A DNA stretch of 64,000 bases from Actinopolymorpha rutila (GCF_013407855.1 NZ_JACBZH010000001.1:6014001-6078000), one strand, 5' to 3'. Positions 26,015-35,428 are shown, counted from the stretch's first letter. The notes: generated by a model from the sequence alone, not told the origin. Program-made: numbers and translations.

Positions 26015-26605
26015 ATGGCCGACAAGGCGATGCCTTCCTACACGACCCGCCTGCTGGATGTTGACACCTGGGACGACTTCGCCAGGCTCGTAGAGGCAAA
26101 CAACGGCGTCTGGGGTGGTTGCTGGTGTATGGGTTTTCACCCCGAGGGGGTTGGCAATGACCGCACAGCCTCCCAGAACCGCCAGGCCAAGGTCGAGCAC
26201 GTGCGCAAGAAGACAGTCCACCAGGTCCTCGTTTACGACGGCGACGAGTGTGTGGGCTGGTGCCAGTACGGCCCGCCTGCGGAGCTTCCGAACATCAAGA
26301 ACCCGAAGACCTATAACCAGGGACTCGTCCAGCTTCCGGACTGGCGGATCGGCTGTATCTTCACCGGCAAGGGCCACCGCCGCGAAGGGGTCGCTCGGGC
26401 AGCAGTAGCCGCCGCCCTGACCGCCATCAAGGAAGCCGGCGGCGGGGTCGTCGAGGCCTACCCGGAGCAGGTCGATGGCCGCGAACCCCAGCGCGGCGCC
26501 TACTTCCACACCGGCCCCGAAAACCTCTTCGAGGAATTCGGGTTCAGGCGCGACCGTAGGATCGCCAAGTGGCGTTGGGTGATGCAACGCCACGTACAGC
26601 CTTAG
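26015..26605 (+). CDS. GNAT family N-acetyltransferase
   Basis: 196 aa. The N-terminal block GVWGGCWCMGFHPEG and the central VGWCQYGPPAELPNIKNP are typical of one actinomycete GNAT group. The acetyl-CoA loop is GKGHRREGVA (near residue 120) and the C-terminus has ENLFEEFGFRRDRRIAKWRWVM. ATG 26015 has GGGAGG eight nt upstream. Substrate unknown. Confidence 0.85.
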   Translation: MADKAMPSYTTRLLDVDTWDDFARLVEANNGVWGGCWCMGFHPEGVGNDRTASQNRQAKVEHVRKKTVHQVLVYDGDECVGWCQYGPPAELPNIKNPKTYNQGLVQLPDWRIGCIFTGKGHRREGVARAAVAAALTAIKEAGGGVVEAYPEQVDGREPQRGAYFHTGPENLFEEFGFRRDRRIAKWRWVMQRHVQP

Positions 26606-26734
26606 CTAAATTGGCCGAAGGCTGTCCGGCCGCGACTTCTTGACGTATGTGCTGGCAGGGGTTGGAGTTCCCAATCTCGCGTGATGGACCAGCTGTGGCC
26701 GAGATGCTGGCCGCCGCACAACTGTCGGTGGACC

Positions 26735-27733
26735 ATGGTCGTCGTGCCGGATCGCGTACCGGATCGTCCAGGGACCACCGCCAGGGCCTCGTTGGACGAG
26801 GCGACCAATCCAGTCGATGGTGCTGCGATGTCGTTCGTTCCTGCCGGGTCGTTCGCTATGGGCTCGGAGCGATCGGCGGTGCTCCAGCTGTGGGAACGAT
26901 ACGGCTGGGACCATCGGTGGTTCGACGGACAGGTCGGCGGCACAGACTGGATCGGCGAGTTGCTTCCCCACGAGGTGGAACTCGACGGCTTCTGGATGTA
27001 CCGCGACCCTGTGACAATCGGCCAGTTCCACCGGTTCATGCTTGCCACCGGATACCCCGCCCCGGTCGATATCGACGTCCACGGCCCGTGGAACAGCGCC
27101 TGGGCTGACGGGGCACCGATCCCCGGCAGCGAGAATCTGCCGGTGAGCTCGGTCAGCTGGGACGACGCCGCCGCCTACTGCGCCTGGGCAGGGGTTCGGC
27201 TTCCGACAGAGGCGGAGTGGGAGTACGCGGCCCGTGGACCCGCTGGCTCGACCTTCCCCTGGGGCGAGGACTGGCGGCCGGACGCCTGCCGTTCGGGCGA
27301 GGACACGGCCGGCCGACCATTCACCAACTACGACGAGTGGCGCCGCTGGCTCAACGGTGGCTCAAGCCGACGCCAAACCGGAGGCCGATTCGACCGGGCC
27401 TGCTGGCTCGGCGAACACGTCGCCCAACTCGAAGGCCCAACTCCCGCCGGCCGATATCCGGGTGATCGAAGTTGGTGCGGTGTGTACGGCCTCGCAGGCC
27501 AAGTGCGGGAATGGTGTGCCGACTGGTACGACCCCAACTACTACGCAGACAGCCCGCGCCAGAATCCGCGCGGCCCCGACGGCCCTCGCGGAACTGGCCC
27601 CTGCCGGTCGCTACGAGGCGGCGCCTGGCTCTCCACAGCCCACACCAGCCGCGGCGCGCAGCGCCTGTGCTACCCACCGGACTCCCGAGACACCAACGAC
27701 CACGGCTTCCGCCCCGTGGCACAGCCCAGTTAG
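26735..27733 (+). CDS. FGE/SUMF1-fold protein lacking the catalytic cysteines
   Basis: About 332 aa. The formylglycine-generating-enzyme fold is clear: FVPAGSFAMGSE, VTIGQFHRFM, PVSSVSWDDAAAYCAWAG, RLPTEAEWEYAARG, FPWGEDW, GQVREWCADWY, SLRGGAW and DHGFRPV. The copper-binding Cys pair of true FGE, expected after RGGSW, is replaced by Ser and Thr (LSTAHTSRG), so sulfatase activation is unlikely. EgtB- or nitrosynthase-like roles are possible. ATG 26735 follows GGTGGA; starts at 26681/26684 are open too. Confidence 0.8.
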   Translation: MVVVPDRVPDRPGTTARASLDEATNPVDGAAMSFVPAGSFAMGSERSAVLQLWERYGWDHRWFDGQVGGTDWIGELLPHEVELDGFWMYRDPVTIGQFHRFMLATGYPAPVDIDVHGPWNSAWADGAPIPGSENLPVSSVSWDDAAAYCAWAGVRLPTEAEWEYAARGPAGSTFPWGEDWRPDACRSGEDTAGRPFTNYDEWRRWLNGGSSRRQTGGRFDRACWLGEHVAQLEGPTPAGRYPGDRSWCGVYGLAGQVREWCADWYDPNYYADSPRQNPRGPDGPRGTGPCRSLRGGAWLSTAHTSRGAQRLCYPPDSRDTNDHGFRPVAQPS

Positions 27734-27865
27734 CGCACGGACATCTCGGGTCTGCCTCGCCAGCCATACTCATCCCGGCTGAAAAGCGAAGCTCGGCGGT
27801 CTTGGCTCGGGAAGCTAATCCTGCCCCTTGGACGGCGTGGCGCATGGGTGATCGAATCGGGTGCC

Positions 27866-28788
27866 ATGAGTCAACCTGACGCCAGAGCCTTGACCGTCCC
27901 TACGGCGTTTCGTGATGTGCTGCTTCGGGACCTGGGTCAGCGGGCCCGCGAGTGGTTGGACCGTCTGCCCGACCTTGTCAGTGACCTGTTGGAGCGCTGG
28001 TCGTGCGTCATCGCTGGGCCGGCCATGTCCGGGTGGGAAGCCGTCGTGGTGCCTGTTCGTCGGCTCGATGGTGCTGGCGCGATGTTGAAGATATTGCCTC
28101 CGTATGAGCTTCAGGTGTTCGAGGCCCTCACCCTCGCGACCTGGGGCGGGCGAGGAGCAGCGCTGTTACTGGAGCGCGACGACACCAACCGTGCGATGTT
28201 GCTCGAGCAACTCCGTCCGGAATCCGTGGCGACTGTGCCCGACGCGGATGAAGCGATGACCATCATTGGCCGGCTGGCCCGACGCCTCGCCGTCCCGGCA
28301 CCCCCTGGTCCGCTCCGGTTGGGGCCGGTGTCCGAGCAGTGGGCGACCGAACTCCCCGACATGTCGGCAGCCGCCGGACATCCACTCCCCGCACGAGCCG
28401 TCGACGCCGCCGTGGCGACATGTCGGAGCTGGGACCTGACCGGCCCGACACCATGCAGCACGGCGACCTCAATCAGTCCAACGTTCTCCGCGGAACACGT
28501 GAGGACTGGCAGGCCATCGACCCCCACGGTTACGTCGGCGAGATCGCGTTCGAATGCCTCACCCACCTCCGCGACCGGTGGACCGAACTGAAGCGTTTGC
28601 CCGACCCTGACCGAGCCCTCCGCAGGCGGATCGAAATCTTCGCCGACGCCGCCGAGATCGACCGCGAGAGGGCGATGCGCTGGACGCACACCAGAGCCGT
28701 CCAAGCCATCCTCCGAGCGGGACCACATGACGGTCCCAGAGACGACAGCGACGTGCACGAGTGGATGGCAGCCTCGCTGACCGACTGA
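27866..28788 (+). pseudogene. Frameshifted aminoglycoside/streptomycin kinase-like gene
   Basis: The N-terminal half (MSQPDARALTVPTAFRDVL to VATCRSWDLTG) and the C-terminal half (MQHGDLNQSNVLRG, WQAIDPHGYVGEIAFE) of one APH(6)-like kinase lie in different frames; the switch is between about 28430 and 28460. Together they give about 307 residues with the kinase nucleotide loop, the HGDxxxxN catalytic loop and IDPxGxVG metal motif. One missing or extra base explains it. It is either a pseudogene or a sequence error. Confidence 0.75.
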
Positions 28789-28799
28789 CCCGTACGGGA

Positions 28800-28818
28800 A
28801 AGGATCGGCAGGGTTTGC
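28800..28818. repeat. 19-bp direct repeat, copy 1
   Basis: AAGGATCGGCAGGGTTTGC recurs exactly at 32525-32543, in front of an integrase remnant, in the same orientation. Confidence 0.6.
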
Positions 28819-28893
28819 CCCGGCCGAGAAAACCCATTGCGAGTGGCCGGCACCGAATGTCAGATTGACCGGCCGCCAATCACCGGAGGGAAT

Positions 28894-29475
28894 ATGACGC
28901 CCATGTCGCTGCCCACCCCGACGCTGCACACCGCTCGTCTTCGGCTGCGGCCCTTCGACGACGCGGATGCGAACGACCTCTTCGCGCTGCACAGCAGCGC
29001 GTACGTGCTGCGCTACTGGGACGCGCCGCCGTGGAGCGATCGCGGGCGCGCCGAGCGGTTCATCACGACTTGCCGGCAGATGGCAGAGGAGGGCACCGGG
29101 GCGCGGCTGGCCGTGGATCGTGTCTCTGACGGGGCGTTCATCGGCTGGTCCAGCCTGAACCGGTGGAATCCGGACTACCGCAGCGCGTCGCTGGGCTACT
29201 GCTTCGACGATGCAGCGTGGGGCCACGGCTACGCGACCGAGGCCGCGCGCGCCTTGCTGCGGTGGGCATTCGACACGCTGGACCTGAATCGCGTCCAGGC
29301 TGAGACCGATACGCGCAACGTGGCATCTGCCCGCGTGCTAGAGAAGCTCGGGTTCGTGCGTGAAGGGACGTTGCGGGAAGACTGCGTCGTGAACGGCGAG
29401 GTCTCTGACTCGTGGGTCTACGGGCTGATCAGGCGAGAGTGGCGGCCGTCGGCCGAGCCGGTTCCCGCCCGCTGA
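28894..29475 (+). CDS. GNAT family N-acetyltransferase (RimJ/RimL-like)
   Basis: 193 aa. HTARLRLRPFDDADANDLF at the start, a central GYCFDDAAWGHGYATEAARAL with the acetyl-CoA loop, then NVASARVLEKLGFVREGTLRE and a final DSWVYGLIRREW are all standard for RimJ/RimL proteins. GGAGGG lies three nt before ATG 28894; ATG 28903 is an option. Likely acetylates a protein N-terminus or small amine. Confidence 0.9.
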   Translation: MTPMSLPTPTLHTARLRLRPFDDADANDLFALHSSAYVLRYWDAPPWSDRGRAERFITTCRQMAEEGTGARLAVDRVSDGAFIGWSSLNRWNPDYRSASLGYCFDDAAWGHGYATEAARALLRWAFDTLDLNRVQAETDTRNVASARVLEKLGFVREGTLREDCVVNGEVSDSWVYGLIRREWRPSAEPVPAR

Positions 29476-29530
29476 GTGTCGCCCCCTCGCGAGACGTCGC
29501 CCCGGCATCCGGGCGACAGGAGATGATCGG

Positions 29531-30208
29531 TCAGCCAGTGCCGATCAATGCCGGGAGTCCATGCAGGTTGGGGAGGATCGCGTCGGGGCGGGCGTCTGCA
29601 GGGGGCTCCTGGCGGTCGCGGTTGAGCCAGATCCCTTCCCAGCCAGCCTGCTGCGCGCCAATGACGTCGTTGGGGATCGAGTCGCCCACCATGACGTACC
29701 GATCGCCGGGGATCGCTGCCCGAGCGATGGCGTAGATACGTGGGTCCGGCTTTTCGACCCCGTGGTCCTGAGAGAACACCGTGGCCGAGAAGAGGTGCTC
29801 CAGGCCGACCCGGGCAGGGTAGGAGTTGCCGTTGGACAGTAGTCCCACGCTGTGGTTGAGGATCAGGGTCTCGAGGGTCGGCAGAACGTCGTCGTACAGA
29901 TCGACATTGGCGAACCGCCGCTGCAGGTAGTAGTCGTTGAGGTGCTCAGCGAGCCCTGCGTCGTCGATGCCCAGCCGATGCAAGCTGTGCGTGAAGGCGG
30001 CCAGTCGGATGGATTCCAGGTTGGTGACCGTACCTCTGAGCTGCTCGGCCACGAGCTCACGGTCCGCCACGAAGGTGTCTACGGATAGGTCGCCCTCGGC
30101 GGCAGGAACCAGCCTGCGCAGCTCCTCGATCGTCGCGGCCAGTGTCCGACGCATCAACGTGCGGAAGTCCCACAGGGTCTGGTCGCCATCGAAGAAGATC
30201 ACCGCCAT
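29531..30208 (-). CDS. HAD family hydrolase
   Basis: 225-aa HAD phosphatase with all four motifs: FFDGDQTLWD (motif I), LLSNGN (II), VEKPDPRIY (III lysine) and MVGDSIPNDVIGA (IV). A C1 helical cap lies between I and II. It resembles YjjG-type nucleotidases. ATG 30208 places motif I at residue 6; upstream codons are unlikely. It is divergent from the methyltransferase. Confidence 0.88.
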   Translation of the reverse strand: MAVIFFDGDQTLWDFRTLMRRTLAATIEELRRLVPAAEGDLSVDTFVADRELVAEQLRGTVTNLESIRLAAFTHSLHRLGIDDAGLAEHLNDYYLQRRFANVDLYDDVLPTLETLILNHSVGLLSNGNSYPARVGLEHLFSATVFSQDHGVEKPDPRIYAIARAAIPGDRYVMVGDSIPNDVIGAQQAGWEGIWLNRDRQEPPADARPDAILPNLHGLPALIGTG

Positions 30209-30405
30209 GGCCACACATGCTTCCACGCCATGAGCAAAGGCGACTCGAGGACGTCGCGCATCGGCTGGTGGAGACCTGCCGCACATCAACCCTGTCCGTC
30301 AAAGCGGGGCAACCCCACCGGATAGGCGGCGGTTCTCCTTGGGGCGAACAGGTGGAGGGCTCGGTCATCCGGCAGTATTCGCTCATGGTTCAGGAGAACT
30401 CATTT

Positions 30406-31170
30406 ATGGGCACTGCTGGCGCGGTCGGCGGCGACTCGAGCCGTCCGTGGCAGACGCTCTCGTCGGGCTTCGAGCAGGCGCGCGCCCGTGAGGACTCGCT
30501 GGATCGGCTCGTCGAGTGGCCGGCGCAGCGCTCTTTCCTCGGCGACGTCACCGGACTCGCCGTCTTGGACGCGGGCTGCGGCAACGGGGCGAAGATCGCT
30601 CAGTTGGCTGGAGACAGGGCCGCCGCGTCGGTCGGCGTCGACATCAGCGGGAACTTCATCGCGCCGCCGCAGGGCGTCGAGCTTATCGAGGGCGATCTCT
30701 CCGATCTGGCGGCGGTGCCGGGCCTCGCTGGCCGGCTGTTCGACCGGATCCTGTTCCTGCAGTCCTTCGGGTACGCCGCGGACCCGGTCCGGGCATTGCA
30801 GACCGCGCGCGAGATGTTGGCCGAGGACGGCTTCATCCTGCTCACCCGGACCCAGCCGATCCGGTACGCGATCGAACGAGCGGAGCAGAACGGGACCTCG
30901 CTGGGGGAGGAGTACTTCGCCACCGAATCGTTCGCCTACCGGCACCGCAACTGGGATGAGGGGGTCACCCTCACCAAGCGGCCGTACACAATGTCGGACC
31001 TGCTGAACACTTTCAGTGCGGCTGGGCTGTGGATCGAAGCTGCGGTCGAGCCGCAGATGCCTGCCGAAGCCGCCGAGCGCTATCCCCACAAGCAGGCAGT
31101 GCTGAACAAGTATCTCGGCATCCTGATGTTCAAACTGCGACCCCTGCCAGGGCTGCAGCCGAGTCGTTGA
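30406..31170 (+). CDS. SAM-dependent methyltransferase
   Basis: 254-aa class I methyltransferase. Motif I is AVLDAGCGNGAKIAQLAG (about residue 45), followed by VGVDISGNFI, ELIEGDLSDL and an LFDRILFLQSFGY strand. ATG 30406 has AGGAG nine nt upstream; ATG 30385 is also open. Substrate unknown. It lies just before a gene-poor insertion scar. Confidence 0.85.
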   Translation: MGTAGAVGGDSSRPWQTLSSGFEQARAREDSLDRLVEWPAQRSFLGDVTGLAVLDAGCGNGAKIAQLAGDRAAASVGVDISGNFIAPPQGVELIEGDLSDLAAVPGLAGRLFDRILFLQSFGYAADPVRALQTAREMLAEDGFILLTRTQPIRYAIERAEQNGTSLGEEYFATESFAYRHRNWDEGVTLTKRPYTMSDLLNTFSAAGLWIEAAVEPQMPAEAAERYPHKQAVLNKYLGILMFKLRPLPGLQPSR

Positions 31171-31589
31171 GCGCCGCCTACGGGCTGCTGATGCGCCGGC
31201 CTGCGTAGCGAGCCCACGGTTCGGCGGCCTTGTCTGCGTTTGACACACATAAAAGTGTCTATCGGCGGCAAGATCGATAACGGCCGATCGGGCGTACGCC
31301 ACGGCATCCGAGGTCGGGACGAGCCGATCCCGGTCATTAGCGTTGCTGTACTCCACTGCTGTAGGCCTCTGGCCTGGATCACAGATGGTGCAACGCCGAC
31401 CGGCTGAGGGGGCGCCTGCCGTAACCGCTCCGGCCGCTCTGCTCAGGTATTTGACGTGCGGGGGGTCTCGTCAGCTGGCACACATCTGACATGCGGGGGC
31501 CGGGCTCTGTCCCGTACGCAGGCCCTTACTCATCTTGCACGCCTGCCGGGGTGGAATTACGTGGCACTCGCTGCCGGCCCTCTCCTACC
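31171..31589. other. Gene-free stretch with short repeats
   Basis: No gene is supported. It holds GACAC-N8-GTGTC at 31242-31259, and a direct repeat TGACxTGCGGGGG at 31452-31465 and 31488-31500. These may be regulatory or recombination relics. Confidence 0.35.
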
Positions 31590-32504
31590 ATGCGGCGCGT
31601 GGAGATCTTGGGTATTGAGGTCGAGTCGTCACTGGCGCGCCGCTGGGCCGACTGGCTGGCCCCGGCCCGCCAGCCGTTCTTCATGACCGCCGCCGAAGCG
31701 GCCGAACTCGGACTCACCTCAAAGGGTGGTCTCGTAGACTCCCTCTCCCCGGAACTTCGCGACACCTACGAGACGTGGAACCTCGCCAAGGATCTGGACG
31801 TCGTGTGGCTTGACGAACACGCGTTCCACGCTCAGCCGCAAGAGGTTCGCGCCAAGCTCGTACTCGCCCAGGTCAGACACGGGCGAGGAGCAGTGCCCTC
31901 CGTCACCGATTGGGCGGACATCCTTGATGAGCAGGTGCTGCGCAAGCAGGCCGACGGGAATCGGTTCGTCTGGTGGCCAACCCTTGTGCAGCATCACCTC
32001 CAGACCGTCTTCCAGCGCGTCTTCGGCGAGTGGCAGCTTCCCTGCCAGCGCAGGGACGTACCGGAGGAGATCTGGCGTGCGGCCGCATCCGTACTTCCGC
32101 ATGCCCGAGAACTCAGCGGAACCTACGCCCCCGGGAGCAGAGGAAGCGCCTTCGCCCGGGGAAGCGCAGCAAACTGCTTCGCCACCGTCATGGCGGCAGC
32201 AGGTGCGCCCGACCCCGACGATCAACTGTTCGAGGATTGGCTAGCCGCCAACTGCACGGCCGGTGGCACCGACGACCAGCCAGGCACCGTCCTGGTATCG
32301 CGCGACGCGGAAGATAACATCACGCATGCGGCGGTCACTCTTGGCGGCGGCTGGGTACTGCACAAGCCAGGGCAGGAATGGCTCAGCCCTCACCAGGTTC
32401 TAACGGTCGATGACCTCAACAGCCTCGCTCCACCGGGGCTCACTCTTCACCGGTACACCCTGCTGAACGCCAACACCCGCAACTCACTGGACCAGCCAGC
32501 CTGA
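31590..32504 (+). CDS. Hypothetical protein with NlpC/P60-like C-terminus
   Basis: About 304 aa, cytoplasmic. The C-terminal third has GSAANCFATVMAAAG, then QPGTVLVSRDAEDNITHAAV and LGGGWVLHKPG, an order of Cys and His that matches the papain-like NlpC/P60 or CHAP fold. The N-terminal 190 residues are unassigned. ATG 31590 or GTG 31599 may be the start; there is no ribosome-binding site. Assignment is tentative. Confidence 0.6.
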   Translation: MRRVEILGIEVESSLARRWADWLAPARQPFFMTAAEAAELGLTSKGGLVDSLSPELRDTYETWNLAKDLDVVWLDEHAFHAQPQEVRAKLVLAQVRHGRGAVPSVTDWADILDEQVLRKQADGNRFVWWPTLVQHHLQTVFQRVFGEWQLPCQRRDVPEEIWRAAASVLPHARELSGTYAPGSRGSAFARGSAANCFATVMAAAGAPDPDDQLFEDWLAANCTAGGTDDQPGTVLVSRDAEDNITHAAVTLGGGWVLHKPGQEWLSPHQVLTVDDLNSLAPPGLTLHRYTLLNANTRNSLDQPA

Positions 32505-32524
32505 GACGCGCCGAGCGCCAGGAG

Positions 32525-32543
32525 AAGGATCGGCAGGGTTTGC
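32525..32543. repeat. 19-bp direct repeat, copy 2
   Basis: Exact match to 28800-28818, 3.7 kb away, same orientation. It lies at the 5' edge of an integrase remnant. Confidence 0.6.
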
Positions 32544-32710
32544 TCGGTGTCCAGTCGAACTGGAAGCGGTCTGTGGGCTGGCGCCGGGCGGCTGCATCAG
32601 TGGGTGCACCGACGCTGCGGATCCACGACCTGCGGCACACCGCGGCCTCCATCTGGCTGGCCCAGGGAGCCGATCCGAAGGTGGTTCAGCGGGTGCTGGG
32701 GCATGCCACG
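32540..32710 (+). pseudogene. Tyrosine recombinase C-terminal remnant 1
   Basis: Encodes LRIHDLRHTAASIWLAQGAD followed by PKVVQRVLGHAT, the box-II region (HxLRH and LGH) of a phage-type integrase. The first catalytic Arg and the C-terminal Tyr are missing. The frame breaks at GHAT, where the DNA fuses to the 185-bp repeat (32701-32888) through the shared sequence CATGCCACGAACC. Confidence 0.75.
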
Positions 32711-32888
32711 AACCACGGCCACGGCGCCAGTGACCTGCTCTCAGGCGCCGTGCCAGTGGTGAGCGTCGGCCAGCGTCTCACGCACCGCTGCGCGGGACCT
32801 CGTCAAGGATTGCGTCCCAGCCCGAGCGTGGCTACGACCGCTCTCCCACCTGCCGCGGCCTGGTGTCCAGATAACTGAGCGGACATCA
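32701..32888. repeat. 185-bp imperfect repeat (family E), copy 1
   Basis: From GCATGCCACGAACC to GAGCGGACATC it matches 36203-36384 with about 75-80 percent identity and small gaps. The long shared core includes GAGCGTCGGCCAGCGTCTCA. Both copies are close to integrase remnants. The rest, to 33,131, shows no gene. Confidence 0.65.
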
Positions 32889-33131
32889 ACGGTGGACCTC
32901 GACCGTCGCCAGCCCGACTGGTACCTGTACGGCTACTGACTCCCAACGTTGCCGAAGATGAACGAGTGCAGCGGTCACGGTCCGACGGGCGACCATGGGG
33001 AACGTGCCTGTGATGAGTCGGGTGTTAGTCGACACGCTTCGGACCGCACATCGTGGACAGATCCCAGAGAAGCTCCTCTTGAGAAATCGGCGTCGTCCGG
33101 TAACGACCGGCAGGGTCGACTGCCTTCCTGG

Positions 33132-35258
33132 TCAGCTGTGCTGGTCCGGGTTGGCCCAGAAGTATGCCTCCGGGTCGTAGACCGCAGGTGACGGATGCTG
33201 CCACGGATTGACGAAGCCCCCGAGGGCGAGGTTTTCCTTCCGCGGGACGTTGCGCAGGTCCTTGTGCGCAAGGACCAACTGGGGTGTGTTGGCCACCGTA
33301 CCCATGAAGAACGGCCCGTCCGTGACGTGGATCTTGTCGATCTCCCAGGCCAGTTGCCGACGCTTCACCGCGTCAGGTTCCAGCTTGCTCTGGTCGTAGA
33401 GCTTCCACATCTTCGCGATCGGGCCCTTCGGGTCCGGCTCCATCCGCGGTGGAGTGCGCTTGAACGGGTCGACGTTCTGCTGTTGGTGCTCCTGAGGCGT
33501 TCCCCGTAGGGCGAAGTACTGCCCTTCGAGCGGCGCCCACCGAGTCGGCTCGATCGGCAGGAGCCAGGCCGGCTGGGCGAAGTGGTCCGGGCCGTTGCCG
33601 ACCTCCCAGGCGGCCTGGGAGTCCAGCGAGCCGGAGGCCCACTCGTCACCGAAGGCGTCGGGCGGAATCGGGTTCAGTGTCACCGTCAGCCCGATGGCTT
33701 CCCAGTCTCGCTTGAGGAAGTTGTTCTTCTGCTGGTGGTCCTTGGTGGTGTCGGCCGGGTAGTCGATGCGGATCTTCAACTTGGATCCGTCGGGCATCTC
33801 TCGCTTGCCGTCGGAATCCTTGTCGACGACACCGATCTGGTCGAGCAGCTTCTTCGCCTTCTCCGGGTCGTACTTGACGAAGGAGTCCCGCCAGTTGTGG
33901 TAGACCTGTTTGCCTTGGTCGTTGACCTGGTACTCGATCGCCTTGGGGCTCAGGGTTCCGGTCGTCTGCTCGCCGGTGTTGAAGTAGATCGACTTCTGCA
34001 TCTCGTCCCGCTTGGCGGCCAACGAGAGGGCCTGGCGGAACTTCGGCTCGCGGATCAGCGCCCGCATCGGCGCTTCCTTGTGGTCGTAGTTGAAGAAGAA
34101 CATCGACCCGGTTCCGCTGCCGCCGTCCCACAACAAGACGTCGAGGCTGCTGCGCTGTTCGGACTTCTTGAACCCGGAGACGTCGGCAAGGGTGAGCCCG
34201 TTGAACGGCCCGTGGACGTAGTCGAGCTTGCCCTCCTGCATCTGCAGGCGTGCCACCTCGGGATCGTCCACCACGGAGAACGTCAACGTGTCGATGTTGG
34301 GAAGTTGGCGACCGTCCTTGTCGACGCACCAGTAGTAAGGGTTGCGCTCCCAGATCGCCTGATGACCGTCCCGGTAGGACTTGAGACGCCAACCGGTCAT
34401 CGTCGGAGACTGCGGGTTGGAGGAGTAGTCCCGCTTCTTCTCGAACTCACCGTCGGCGGTGGCCCAGTTCTTCGACACCGCCTTGTTGTAACGAGGGTGG
34501 AACTGCTTCAGGTAGTGCTTGGGTTCCATCCAGGTCGTGCCGTTGCCCCGGTTGACGTAGCCGGCCAGTCGCGCGGCGGTCAGAGGAGCGGGCGCGTCGA
34601 ACTTCATCACCAACGTGCGCTCGTCAGGGGCCGTGAGCTTCATGATCGTGCCCTTGCCGGACTTTGCCTCGTCGGGAGGAATATCGGGGTGCTCCTGGTT
34701 GAGCACCATGTCCTCCCACCAGAACATGATGTCCGCGGTGGTCCACGGCTGGCCGTCCGACCACTTCAGGCCCGACCGGAAGTGCAGCGTCCACTCGGAG
34801 GCGTCGGCGTTGGACTCCCAGCTCGCGACCAGGCCGGGCACGATGTCCAGGCCGTCGTTGACGAACCGGAGCAGGGAGTGACCGTACATGTACTGCCGGA
34901 TCTGCAGGTCGTTCGCGGTGGGCACCGCGAGCAGCAGGTTGCCGCCGTACTTCCCAGGCTCCAGCCAACGATGAGGTACGACGTACGGCTCCTGCGGAAG
35001 TCGCTTTTCCAGCGCCGGAAGGTCACCGGACTTGACGCGCGCCGCGAGCGTCGGTGACTCCTGGAACTTCGCGGGCGCCGGTAGCGGCTTGGTCTCCGAA
35101 CCCTTGCCCGAGCCTCCCCTCCTCGCCTTTGCGTCAGGCTTGGCGCCGCTGCCGCCGGACCCACTACTCGACGAACAGGCGCCGAGCGTCACCGCACCGG
35201 CAGTGAGTGCCGATCCGTAGAGGAACGTCCTCCGGTCCAGTCCACCGCTTCTTGCCAT
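33132..35258 (-). CDS. ABC transporter solute-binding lipoprotein (peptide/opine type)
   Basis: 708 aa, a family-5 extracellular solute-binding protein. The signal has RRTFLYGSALTAGAVTLGAC: a twin-arginine motif and a lipobox with Cys at about 30, so it is a Tat-exported lipoprotein. Family blocks include LHFRSGLKWSDGQPWTTADI and YWCVDKDGRQLPNIDTLTF. It is longer than most (500-600 aa). No permease or ATPase gene is near; the gene is bracketed by integrase remnants and repeat family E, so it may be displaced from its operon. Confidence 0.9.
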   Translation of the reverse strand: MARSGGLDRRTFLYGSALTAGAVTLGACSSSSGSGGSGAKPDAKARRGGSGKGSETKPLPAPAKFQESPTLAARVKSGDLPALEKRLPQEPYVVPHRWLEPGKYGGNLLLAVPTANDLQIRQYMYGHSLLRFVNDGLDIVPGLVASWESNADASEWTLHFRSGLKWSDGQPWTTADIMFWWEDMVLNQEHPDIPPDEAKSGKGTIMKLTAPDERTLVMKFDAPAPLTAARLAGYVNRGNGTTWMEPKHYLKQFHPRYNKAVSKNWATADGEFEKKRDYSSNPQSPTMTGWRLKSYRDGHQAIWERNPYYWCVDKDGRQLPNIDTLTFSVVDDPEVARLQMQEGKLDYVHGPFNGLTLADVSGFKKSEQRSSLDVLLWDGGSGTGSMFFFNYDHKEAPMRALIREPKFRQALSLAAKRDEMQKSIYFNTGEQTTGTLSPKAIEYQVNDQGKQVYHNWRDSFVKYDPEKAKKLLDQIGVVDKDSDGKREMPDGSKLKIRIDYPADTTKDHQQKNNFLKRDWEAIGLTVTLNPIPPDAFGDEWASGSLDSQAAWEVGNGPDHFAQPAWLLPIEPTRWAPLEGQYFALRGTPQEHQQQNVDPFKRTPPRMEPDPKGPIAKMWKLYDQSKLEPDAVKRRQLAWEIDKIHVTDGPFFMGTVANTPQLVLAHKDLRNVPRKENLALGGFVNPWQHPSPAVYDPEAYFWANPDQHS

Positions 35259-35428
35259 GTTCGACACTTCCTTCTGCTCGAGTCGACCCGACACCATCTC
35301 CACTTCGGCCTGAAATATCGAGCCGCAACGCCTACCTGGCGGGGGATCCGGTCCAGGATCGGCCACTGCCACCGCTTCCCTGTCCGGCATGCGGACACCC
35401 GCAGCGGCGTATCAAGGACGTTGTGAGC

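Noticed and set aside
26735..27733. True sulfatase-activating formylglycine-generating enzyme
   Set aside because: The catalytic cysteine pair is absent.
30400..31356. Minus-strand frame opposite the methyltransferase, beginning MEYSNANDRDRL
   Set aside because: Mostly antisense to a motif-complete methyltransferase; the first 40 codons outside it have no RBS or recognisable family.
33582..35057. Plus-strand open frame (491 codons) opposite the solute-binding gene
   Set aside because: Antisense shadow of a gene with complete family motifs and a lipoprotein signal.
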